From positions 58,268,656 to 58,332,655 of the forward strand of contig CM019216.1 of assembly GCA_009741485.1 (NCBI GenBank): a stretch of DNA of 64,000 bases, given 5' to 3'. The DNA is from Malurus cyaneus samueli. Its lineage: Eukaryota > Chordata > Aves > Passeriformes > Maluridae. The notes under the pieces are model-generated. The model did no database searches. It was not told where the DNA came from and was given only the letters and a program-made list of their open reading frames with translations. Position numbers and translations under genes: made by a program. Positions 12,283-23,173 of this stretch are shown here, piece after piece (positions within the stretch are counted from its first letter, which is position 1; each line of letters begins with the position of its first letter).

Positions 12283-12632
12283 CTTTTAACTTGACAGCTG
12301 ACGCAATATGAAGTTGAGTGCTTCCTTCCACTTTTGTCACACTCAGATCCCAGAAAGAAAACATTATACTGGAGAAAAGCAAATTCTCAATTTGGGGAAA
12401 AGGTAGACCTGCAGTCAAATAAATGGTGATGTTGCCATGCTCTGCTGGTGTCACCGGATTTGCTACACTCAACTTTAAATCTTTTACTGTGTGCCATATA
12501 CAGGCAGATAGATTCTCGCAGCAGTAATCAATCACAAATTACACATTATCTATAGTAAACCGCGCGGCCACATTAATGCCATCAATGTACAAAGATGGAC
12601 TGCAGTGTAGGTAAACACAAAGGGATAAGTGC
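12283..12632 (-). other. Unidentified protein-like segment, interrupted by a stop
   Basis: Read on the minus strand, one frame gives a stretch of ordinary globular-protein composition: HLSLCVYLHCSPSLYIDGIN, then CCENLSACIWHTVKDLKL, NPVTPAEHGNITIYLT and SFWDLSVTKVEGSTQLHI. A TAA at 12539-12541 splits it, and a GTATTT donor-like site follows at 12281-12282. Upstream, minus-strand sequence to about 12986 also reads as cysteine- and serine-containing protein, but in a shifted frame. I do not recognise the family. It could be a decayed retrocopy, an old retroelement fragment, or chance. It is not needed for the ADGRG6 reading frame. Confidence 0.25.
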
Positions 12633-15600
12633 GTTTCTCTTTTCTTTGAAATGGTGACAGCTGGAGCAAGCAGGAAAGCTGGGGAAGACCAGTGTCTATC
12701 CCACTTTGTGCTGGTCTGTTGAGCTCAGCTGGCTCAGGGAGAGGCTTTCACAGGCTGCATCCTCATCAGAGGCGCAGGAGGCGGTGGTGGAGCCTGCGCT
12801 GCCGCGGCACGGACCACAAAGCCAGCTTTCTTCTCGGGCAGCGTGACTCAGAGCTATTCCAGGACACTGCCTACACACGGGCTGCGGTGGCACCGCTCGC
12901 CATGAGGGCAGCCCCAAGGATGGATTAACAAACCACGCCAACCGTGCAGCGCAGGCTGCCTTGCACATTGACAGATAAATCAGCAATGCACATTTCTCCC
13001 TTCTGGTCTACTGGACAGGCTGAGCTAACAATGATTTACTGCTGCTGTCAAACTGTTTCACAAATCACTATTAATTTCTTTCACAGTTAATACTGATTTA
13101 ATGAATATAAAGAACCATTTTTAAAGAATCCAAATACTCAGGGAATCTAAGTTTGCACTAAAAGTCACTGGGAATTTCATTGCTAACTACCCGGGCGTAT
13201 TTTAAATAGTTTAAAATGTCGGAATTAAATTCTTTACAAATCTTGCTTTTGTGTTGTCTCTGAAGATAAGCAGTGAGGGGTAGCTATAACTGAAGACTGA
13301 CAGCACAGGTAGGCCCACAGAGTTGCCTGTGAGCAATATTAACTACTTCACATTAACAGGATAGATAAAAAAAAGAGCTGAATGTTCCATAACTTCACTC
13401 AGTGAAGACAGAATACAAAGAGCGGGCAAAATGTTAGAAAACACAGAATAAGATATAAAAAAATGTGAAAGTAGAGGGAAACTAAAGAAAAAGCATCTGA
13501 GTTGTGAATAATCTTCTGTTTGAGGTGATTTTGACTGCAAAGCATTAAAATGTTCAGAACAGAGAGAAAAAAAAAAAGAGTTGACATAATAGACACATTC
13601 AAAGAAATGCCAAGGATGAAGAGTTTCCTTTCCCTTTCCCTGAGGAAGGTGATTTTACAGTTAGAATATGAAATCTGAGCCACCATGACACAAAACTAAA
13701 AATTGCAGCTACTTTTTGGACTACTAAAAAAAGAAACATCCTAGGTCTTCCTTTTAAGTTAATGACCATTGTAGTAGAACAATTTTGCAAGCACCATGGT
13801 CATGCCTCTTGCCTGTGCTTGTGTCTCTGGACCTTGCTTCTCCTTGCAGATCTGGTGTGGGAATACAATCAACTATGGGCTTTCAACAGAAAGCACTTAT
13901 AATATGTGCTAATTTGGTATGAAGGCTATTCATTACTAGAGAATGTTGCAAAGAGCCAAAACAGAAGGGACTGGAAACCCTCACATTGAAAAGCTGGTCT
14001 TTGCTGAAATGAGTTTTTGGTTACACTTGTGCTGTGTTCTGAAACAAAAAAGAAAACTCCCATTCTCTGTTCTCCAATATAATGCTTTTCTAAAAATGGC
14101 ATCTACCAATGTCAGACCTATCCTAAATCTAGTTTAAAGTCAGTGGAAAGACAGAGCAAGTCACTGGAAGCTGGAAAAAGGTTGGAAGTTTCAGCAGGAG
14201 ACTAAGGGATCATCCTTCAGTCACTCAAAAGGAAATCCCAAATTCTTCCATCTTTGATGAAAGCTTTCTTTAGAGGTCATAGACACAAGATGCCAACAGG
14301 GCACTGTGGAGGAACCTGAGGGTTTTCACTTGGTGCTTTTTCAGTTGGTTTTTCAAACAGAAATATTGCACATAATGAACACAAGTGGCATTTTAAAATA
14401 TTTCTCAGCCCTGGTAAAGGCTGTCCCTTACTGCCTTCAGTAACACTGAAGATGAAGAGGTGTGGGGTAGAGATGGCCAGGTCCAAGTCCTTCCGAAAAC
14501 CTCACTGGTAGAAACCCAGAAAATTTTTGAAATAGGAACAGACACCACAGATATATTCATTTATAACAATAGTGTAATTATTTCATAACAAATAATGTGA
14601 AGTATTCTACAAATGTAACAAGCCTAATACTTTATTTAGGACTAGAAAAGCAAAATATGCTGCTCTAGCGTTGCTAACTCTTGTCTTAAAAGTATTACAC
14701 AATCTAATTAACGTAAGTCTTATCCAAGTGCATTTAACTTTCCATTAAGCAAAACAACACCCAAGAACACAGCATGCAGGAGCCTGAATATGCCTCACTG
14801 ACACTGGTGGCAAAACTCCCACAGACTTCAAAAAAGCAGGACTAGGCATGGGTAGTTCTGATTTCCTGCTTTCCTCTTTATTTTCATTCCCAAGACAAGG
14901 GATTTCTGTTTAAGTTTAGCAGTTTTTATGCAGGTGGCTACTGCTGTGGCTTTTAATTTGGATGAGATGTTTAACAGTACTAGCATTAATATTGTTTCCC
15001 ATAGTAGGAACAATTGAACACTGGAAATAGGCCAAAATTATGACAATCAAGCGGTGGAAGTTGAAACAAGCATTAACTTATTGTATGTTAAGTGGAGAAA
15101 AAATCATCAACTAATTGGGGCCTGAATTCTCAAAATTTCTAGCAAAATAAGAGAAGAAAGGAGAAGCGAAGGAGCTGAACTCAGACCAGTTCTCCTACTG
15201 TGAGGCAGCCCTATGTTGTCATCTGACAAAACCTAGGATCAGTAGGACCTTACTGAGAAAAGCAACAGCAGCAGTCAAGAGAAAATTTTTACAAAGCTGC
15301 AGAGTCATAAAAGGCAAAGAATTAATGAAAGAAACAAAACACATTTGTAGTTTATCCACAAAATTGGTTCAGTTGGATAAAATCCACAAATTGGTTTTGC
15401 TCTCAAAAGTTTGTGAAAAAATAATGAGGGACAAAGAAAGAGCTATATCCATAGGCCACGCTGAGCTTCTATCTATTTTGAACAGCTGCCCTCTCACTAA
15501 GACGGAAACAGCACAACCAGAGGAAAAATTGAATAAAGTCAAATATAGCTGTGATAAAATTATATTAAAGTAGTTAATAATCTACCAAAGTATTAGCTTG

Positions 15601-17774
15601 TTATGCACTGCTGTCATCCAGAGATGTCACAGTATTAAAGGTGCTGATAATAATATGCACTTTTGGACTTGGCACCCTGTCTCTCATCACTGGGTACATA
15701 CACGCCTAATGAGCACAGTGTACTTTGGATTTCTGCAGCTCATAGAACACAGCAATGAAAGAGCAAGGATTCACTTCAATAATTTTGTTTTGTTTTGCTC
15801 TTCACGAGGATGCAGTACTATTTAAAATATTTTTTTGGAAAACAACTATTTTTAATGTGACAAAAAAAGCCAGCTTCCTACCTCCCACTTCCAGCTTCTA
15901 TTTCTTCTCTGAATCATTCTCTCTAACGATTCTTTCTCTTTCACATGCAAGAAAACAGGTTGGGGAGTGTGACAGCTGAAATTCCTTAATGAGGGAGCAG
16001 TGTAGTAAATAAGGGTGAAGCAAAGCAAAATACACAGAACAGGCTAGGGGATGTTGTTCTGGGGTATTTTTTTACTGCTCTATAAAATACTGATCCAAAA
16101 GGAAAGCAAAAAATATGTTACCTGATTTACAAGAATATGAATTAATGTAAAGAGAGAAGAAACCTTCTCAATGAGCAATTTTAAGAATTAGAATATTACC
16201 TTGGAAATAAGAAAGTTATGATCTTGTGGAAAATTCAGAAAAGATAAATAAGGCTTTGTGAGTTAAGAGTTAAAACTAATATGTTCACTTCTGTAAAACT
16301 TAAAGTTAAGGCCATTAATCTTCCGTTTTTTGTCTTTAATTTTAACTGTGGAGGGAATTTCTTTTCAGATGAACATGAAGGTAAATAGAATAAAAAGTAC
16401 CTAAAAACTAAGGGTAATAGTAGAATGTCTAAGACTGCAACAGATTTATCCTTGACTGCCCAAAATGAAGAAGTAAGAAAATTTGCAGACAACTATTCAC
16501 AGAAATAATTTACAGAAACATTTAATTAATAGTAACTGCATAAAAACATACTGTAAGCAAGTTACATAAAAGAACTCAGCCATAACATTTCAGTGGATCA
16601 CCTGGGCAGTAAGGAATTACCATACTTCCAACAGGTATATAGAACTTCTTACCTCCAACTTGCTAATTGTTTATACTTTCAAATGTTACCCTAGAGTCTT
16701 GTAGGATTTCCTAAGAATCCTATCCAGGAAAAATCCAAGGAAAGTCTAACAAAAAGTCCTGACAGCAATAATCGAGAAGCAGTAGGGATAAAAGCTTCCT
16801 TTATGGATCTTCAGAAATTCAACCGATTTCTTCCCCACAAAATCCAGAAACAGATGTGTGAACCTCAAAGAACTGGTGACTAAATCCAGGAACACTCAAG
16901 ACTACTGGGAAGATGGTCCTTTTTTGGTTTCAGAAGGGAGGGATATACAAGTGTAAATATGTTGCAGAAAACCCAAGACCTAAAGCTGCTTCAACGAATT
17001 TTTCTCAAATGTTTTTTCTCTAAGAGGTAAATGATGCATGAAAATGCATTCAAGACATGAAAGCTATGTGGAAAAAGGCAGAAAAACCTGTTTATATGTA
17101 TATTTGCTCATGTTTATGTACATATGTAATGCATAGTGAGTGTATTTTTGTTAGTCATATATCGTGTGGCCCACTTATATTTTTAATTATCTTTGTATTA
17201 CCCCATCTGGGTTTCTAGATTGGGCAAAATCTTGACTTGGCTTTTCTTTGTTGTTGTTTTCTTTGCTAAGAAAAAATTCACAGCATAACACTCCTGATTA
17301 TATGGAGAACACTAAAATTTTATGTGACATGATTAGCATTTATACTAAATTAATCAGAATGATGAAAAAATGCCATTTGACCTTGACACAAATTGCACTA
17401 GAACCCACGAGAAGACTAGCTTTTCATTAGACCAGGCATCCTTTGAAAAATCTGACATATGATGAACATGTAATTCCTTTGCCTCTGAAATTACATATAA
17501 TGAACAAAAGAAATAGAAATGGGGTTACTTCCCCATAAGAATAATACATTATGAGAAGTAATTTAGTGGCATATTCACTGGATAGCCAAAAGTGAGGGAA
17601 AAGAAAGGGAAAGATTACTTAGAATAGCTTCTCCCTCTTCGTCTTCCAGAGGGAAGCATGGTGGGAAGGTGAAATGAGATGAAATCAGGTGTACAGCTCA
17701 GCTGCTAACCTCATAAAAGGTACAGGAATAAGTATGGGGAAAGCTTTACATTCCTCTGCAGTCCTGGGATGTTG

Positions 17775-17958
17775 GTAAGCCCCAAGGCATGGTCCCCACT
17801 TGAAAGGCCCTGCTGGCATAACCATATCATTTAGAAGTGTGAAAAAAAATCCTGCCCACATCACTACACTCTGCTGTAAATGTAGGTCAAGCAGCAAAAT
17901 AGCCCATTCAGAGACTGGGCTTACAGAGTACCCGTGAAATGGTTTTGCCAATAAAAGC
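17775..17958. repeat. Old amniote interspersed repeat (MITE-like)
   Basis: The run AAGGCATGGTCCCCACTTGA, the GCTGGCATAACCATATC block and the later TGGTTTTGCCAATAAAAGC resemble an ancient palindromic DNA-transposon-derived repeat common in turtle, crocodile and bird genomes. I recognise it by memory of the consensus style, not by alignment. The 152-codon minus ORF and 127-codon plus ORF overlapping here are probably chance products. Confidence 0.4.
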
Positions 17959-18924
17959 TGTCTTTCTGCCGCGGCTCTGTGGGAAGGAGATACCACTCCT
18001 TTACAGATCTTTTCATGTTTAGGCAAACTCTGTTGAAAACTGGAAGTACCACTAACTACTTCCTGACGGTAAGCTGGGAATACCGGGCTATCTCTGATCT
18101 TAAAAAGCCCAGCTTTTACTGCCATTATCATGGCAGTTCTCAAGAGTCAGCAGTTAAAGGTCTTTTCCTACAGGACTTCAGTCTACACTGCAAACAGATA
18201 TATCCCATACCCACTTATTGCCCCATCCGCACAAGACTAATTATGTTTTGGTTGTCTCTCCTTAATCTGGTCCTAAGATTCCCTCTCTCCCCATACAGCC
18301 CTCAGAAATCAGCCTGCTGCTTTCAAAGAAGCCCCTGGAGGCCAAGTTTTCAGGGGAGGTGACCCATCTAACTTTCTTTGGCTGCCTTTGAGGCCGTTCC
18401 AACTCCAGCGCCTCCAAGCCCAGCAGAAGTCAGGAAATGAGAGCATATGGTAAATAGTTTAACTCACACTAGTTCAGCTTTCAATTCTAGCATGATTTTT
18501 CAGTGTTTTCCATCTAGTAAGATGCTTATTAACTCAAAAGGCTCTGGTTCAAGAGAACAAATGCAATGACAGTGGATAGATACCAGAGTACCAAAACTTG
18601 TTGCTAAAGAAAGTTGGGTGTGTCGTACAACTTAAATATCCTGTATCTATTCAGTTTTTTGACAGATGAAACCTGAGCTCTGAAAAAAATAATCTGTTAA
18701 GGTTCAAAGCTCCGAACGTTTAAAGCAAAACAAACATGATAACCAGTATTAGGTTTCTAAGCACATTCAGAACACTGAACTTGCCAGCAGTCATATATTT
18801 ACAGACTTGCAGCATATGCCAAATAACAGACAATGAATCCAATAATTGACAATAAAGCCTCTTGTAAGGCCACTGGCAATAGCAGCTGTTGCCTCTGTGG
18901 AGAAAATGTCTTTCAAATTATTAC

Positions 18925-18978
18925 CTCCGAATACTTCTTTTTTGTCTTGCTCCCTCTCTTACGGAGCCAGGGTGGATG
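18925..18978 (-). CDS. ADGRG6: ADGRG6 exon: SEA segment with furin-type site
   Basis: A 54-nt exon with the acceptor TTTCTTTCATAG and the donor GGAG|GTAATA, phase 2 at both ends. It encodes IHPGSVREGARQKRSIR. RQKR followed by Ser is a consensus furin site (R-x-K-R) and aligns with human KVKRS, where ADGRG6 is known to be cut in the SEA region. Cleavage would occur in the secretory pathway and leave the two parts associated or release the N-terminal one. The next exon starts T, completing AG to Ser. Confidence 0.87.
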
Positions 18979-19058
18979 CTATGAAAGAAATAGACATTAA
19001 TTAGTGTGGACTAATTCTCCAAAAGAATACAGTGTAAACATCTTCCTCCTTAATTTAC

Positions 19059-19111
19059 CTGATATTGACCACATACACAGTGTAATTCCAGTTCTGGAAA
19101 GTACGGTTCAG
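19059..19111 (-). CDS. ADGRG6: ADGRG6 exon: SEA segment
   Basis: This 53-nt exon has the acceptor CTGTTTTTCAG and the donor ATCAG|GTAAAT, phase 0 in and phase 2 out. It encodes LNRTFQNWNYTVYVVNI, nearly identical to human LNSTFQNWNYTVYVVNI. Two sequons (NRT, NYT) are present, matching the human pattern. It is far too short for an ORF scan and was found by motif. It is one of the best-conserved segments in the window. Confidence 0.95.
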
Positions 19112-20426
19112 CTGAAAAACAGGAAGACATTGATCACATGAACGGTGAGATGTTAATGGGGCTCTTTGTTGCTTAAGGCGGTGTTAGAATTTCACCCTTC
19201 TACCCCTTGAGAAATCCCCTTCAGTTTTGCAAAGCAAAGAGAACACTCACTTTTCAGTGGGGTGATTGTAGTACAACTGGTAGCGAGAGATGTGGCTTTT
19301 TTGTGGACAGAGGGAAATCTGTACAAGGTCATGACACAGTGAGTAGGTGAGCACACAGGATGCTGACCTTTTCCTTTTCTCCCTCTCCTCCACATCTTAA
19401 ATTCTCAGATACACTTTGATTAGGATAGATTTAATGAAAAAGCTACCGGGTAAATTTTCACCTGAAAGTCTTCAAACTTCTGATGATCTTCTTTTCAGAC
19501 CTTTGTACCTTTCATTCTGAGTCTGCAACGACTGCTCAGTTTTCCCCCTGAGAAACACTTTTGCATACTCTGCTAGGTCCAAGTGATACCTTTCTAGATT
19601 CTTTGGCTCAGGTACCTACGTACCTTGGCTGGCTACTGCTGCTAAGGGAACAACCTTGGCAGGTGTGGATGACTGCAGTTCTGGTTTGTAGATTATTACA
19701 GGTGGTTTCCTTAGCTTCTGAGAGCTGAAAGCTCCAGGTTTATTGAAAGGAAAATAAAGAATTATTGCCATATTTCATGATACCATAATTTTGTGCAAGT
19801 ACTTGGTATAAAGGGTGCAATTATGTGAACTGTCAAAAAGGACAGACAATCTCTCTGAGATTGAGACAGGAAGAACTTTCAGAGGCAAAAACTTCAAGAA
19901 TCCCTCATGCAGAGAGCCCACAGAGCACTTATCTGCTAAAATGGGCTAAAAAACCAGGGAGTACTAGAGAAACCCCAGCAACTGACCTATGGCAGAAGCC
20001 TTCTAAAATAGACAATGTTAGGATAGATTAGGAAGGTTTATTGCCTCACACAAATCAATACTGTCTGTCATATTGTAACGTCAAACCTGTATTAGCTTTT
20101 AGGGAGAAAAATTTTGTCCTGTATAGAGATGTTAGAACTGAGACATGTACCTCTTTTGGTGGACAATTCTGATTTCTCCATACTTTTCAAAATCTCATGT
20201 ACTATCTACATTTCTTAGGAAGCTAGCTGGTAAAGTGCAGACATTTCAAAATTTTATCCATAGTGCTGGAGAGCCCCAGCTAGACTTGAATTCTGCTGCA
20301 CAAATCAATAAAACAAAGACATTTAGAGAACACATGAAGATTTCTTGGTAGTCTCTATTTTTTCCTTTTCCAGTTGATAACAGTGACTCATATTTGTCAT
20401 CATACAGGAAAGAAAACTTAACTTAC
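19112..20426 (-). other. Intron of ADGRG6
   Basis: A 1.3-kb intron inside the SEA domain coding region. No repeat or further exon is recognised. Confidence 0.75.
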
Positions 20427-20512
20427 CCATTCTGCAACAACATCATGTACTTTCGACACCGAGTTGGGGTTGGAGCTAGAGACAGTTATAGATATCCTGT
20501 AGAAGAGCCCAC
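20427..20512 (-). CDS. ADGRG6: ADGRG6 exon: start of SEA domain
   Basis: This 86-nt exon begins after AATGGACAG and ends GAATGG|GTAAGT, phase 1 in and phase 0 out. It encodes GLFYRISITVSSS, then SVSKVHDVVAEW. Human ADGRG6 has GIIYRISVVIQ and VQSKVAEW here. An inner AG (CTTCTACAG) would throw the frame off, so the upstream AG is chosen. Its 5' side is where either the Thr/Pro exon or the mucin-like exon can be joined: both leave phase 1, so the receptor frame is kept either way. Confidence 0.88.
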
Positions 20513-23173
20513 CTGTCCATTGAAAACAGCATAATGTCAGAAACTGAGCAAATTTACCTTTTTAATAATGAGATTTAGATTCATAGTTAATATAAAACTT
20601 GTGCTGGACCTCAGATACAAGGTTACCTCACGCTCTTGTTGGCATTATGAACTCTGAAATTATTAAGCCCTGCAGGTTTGGGCCCATTCTCACTAGTCCC
20701 GTTGGTTTTGACAAGAACTCCCTCCCCACCCCTCCATATTTTCAGAGACGTTTGAAATGTGACATGGAAACTCTCAGACAACATACTTAAAAATAGTATT
20801 TTGCATATGCCTCTACTGTGGTGTGCGAATTCAAGATCACGAAAGTGTCATGAATTTAAAAAAATATTATAATTTTTTTTATAATTAGTCTGTAACCTAA
20901 GTTACAGACTGTAGTAGAAACAAGTCTGTAAACACTGAAAAATTCTGCTCCTAGGCATATTGTTATAAGCCAGAATTGAATCACTGCAGATTAGACTTTA
21001 AACATTGTGAGAGCAGACAAAGCTTGTCAATTAAAGTAACAAGGTAACGGAGGACAGAATTAGGTGTGAGAAGGAATATAGAACTCTTGTTTCCAAAGTG
21101 CAGTCTTGCTCTCAGGCCTGGCAATAGCCAGACAGTAGAAGAACCCACACAAGCTTTGCAAAACGGGCAGCTGAACAAACCGTCTTTCAGTCACAAAATG
21201 TGTAACACTTGGCTCGGTGCAATTTTATATTCAGAAAACTGTTTTCAAATGGCATTGGGTAAATATAAACTCTCTTTAAGCTCATGAGTGGGTAGGCAGC
21301 ATTACAAAATTTCACATCTAATAAATAACATCAAATAATTTCATAGTTATTTTCTGTGTTAAAAGTCTGTACTTTTCACAAGGCAATTTTTTTCATTAAG
21401 CTACTAAACATTCTGTAAGCTCTAGTTGGGTAAAATTTCCCAGGATGTGGGGGAGGTTTAAGAACTTTTGGATCAATTCACTTGCATGTATGAGCATGTG
21501 TGGCATTGCTCGGTTCTGGGCTGTTACCAAAGTTGTGGGTATGTTGATCACAGAGACATGCATATATATAATCTTATGTAAATCTTATGGAGACACTACA
21601 TAGGACAGAGCAATAATTATACAGAAATCACTCTCTGTCTTTGATTGGAAAGGAACTGCTCTATCTTTCTGAATCTAAATAAAAGACCTCTTTTCCTAAG
21701 TGGAGCAAATGTCATAATTTACAAATTCACAGGTAATTACTGAAATAAAGGCATCTGGAAAAAAATTTGAAGTCAGCATTTTTCAATTGAAGTGTGAATA
21801 CCTTGGTTACAAATCATGAAATAGGTGGAGTATTGTTCTTTCTTTTCAATATGATTAACTATATGAACATTTAGATTGTTATGAGAATTCCTCTACAATA
21901 AAACACTAAGGAAGATGGTTTATTAGCTACCTTCTTTGGTAAGGTATGATTAAATTTTAGATATTAACAGTATGGACTTCTTTTTGATTTATTGTCTTTT
22001 TTTCCTCTCTTAACTCAGGAGGCACACAAAATTGGTGCATAGTTTCATCTGAAAATGTACTTCAGTTTATTATTACTGTGATAGTTTCAAATTTAAAAAA
22101 AAAATCCAAAATTAAATCTTTGAAAGTAGAAATTTGGACTTTGGGCAAGTTGAAAACACTTGCAAGACCTGGATCTCCTTTATATGTATATTTCTCTGTA
22201 TACACACATATTCAATTTTAAATCTATAATGTATCTTTTATATGTGCCATACAGATACATACAAACAGGACGTGTGCATTCAAATAAATTTTGTGCATTC
22301 AAACAAATTCAAATACAATTATATATAATTATAGCCTTCTTTAGATAATTATGTATAGTGACAAAATCACCTTAATATAGGAATATGCAAAGTATTTTCA
22401 AAATCATACACAGTAACTACAAACTAGGCAATATCTTCAAGATCTCTCCAAGATGGTAACCCAAAGCATATTTTAATGAGGAAAAAAAACAAACCAAGAA
22501 CTAATCTACATTTTAAAATACTCTCAGGAGACTGCAGTGGCAGATAGCAAAAACTAAAAACTATTAATTCCTCTTCAAGCTAAACAGTGGAAATCCCACC
22601 TCAAAATGCTGAAAAAAAAAAGGCATAAAATTGGTGAAAAGTGGCCAAAGACCATTTGAAAAGTATGAGGAAAAATATCTGGAAAACACTTCTCCCTACA
22701 TCTGCTACCAACTATAAAAATATAATGATCAATGAAATACAAATATTTTTAAAATTCTGTTTGAAAAATTATCCAAACATTTTGTTTTGAAAAATCTTTT
22801 CTTTTTGAAAGTAAAATCCTCAAAAATATGTAAGTGAAAAACATTCATACACTCCCTAACAACAAAATGGCATTAAATTATATAAGATACATGGCAACCA
22901 ATGTATTATCCTCACAGTCTCATGAGAGCTGTCTTAGAGAAGTACACAAATATTAGAAATCACACATTCATGACATTTACTATCACTAAGATGTTACACA
23001 TTCTCTTCTACTGTAATTATAGTATTATTCCAAAACATCTTCATTTGCTAAAGGGTCCTATATCTAAAAGATGAAAGACAGCTACTTCTATTTTCGGTCT
23101 ACAAACTGAATATCTAACAGATAAGATGATCTGGTTTTTTTTTTTCTACATCTAACTTAATGGCTTGACATAC
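20513..23173 (-). other. Intron of ADGRG6 downstream of the mucin-like exon
   Basis: AT-rich intron starting at the GTATGT donor. It contains a perfect 10-bp-stem hairpin at 20887-20910 and AT-rich simple sequence near 22160-22340. On the minus strand an AATAAA-type signal lies near 22070, about 1.1 kb past the readthrough stop at 23157-23159. No exon was recognised. Confidence 0.7.

Larger units (their letters stand above)
10142..18924 (-). other. Large ADGRG6 intron (8.8 kb)
   Basis: This is the longest interval between located internal exons except for the CUB side. It contains an unidentified protein-like stretch (12283-12632, minus), a CpG-richer patch near 12690-12960, and an old amniote repeat near 17775-17958. 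The remainder is AT-rich with short ORFs only. Confidence 0.7.

Noticed and set aside
17685..18362. 152-codon minus and 127-codon plus ORFs
   Set aside because: They overlap each other and an old repeat; composition is unlike a real protein and no splice context supports them.
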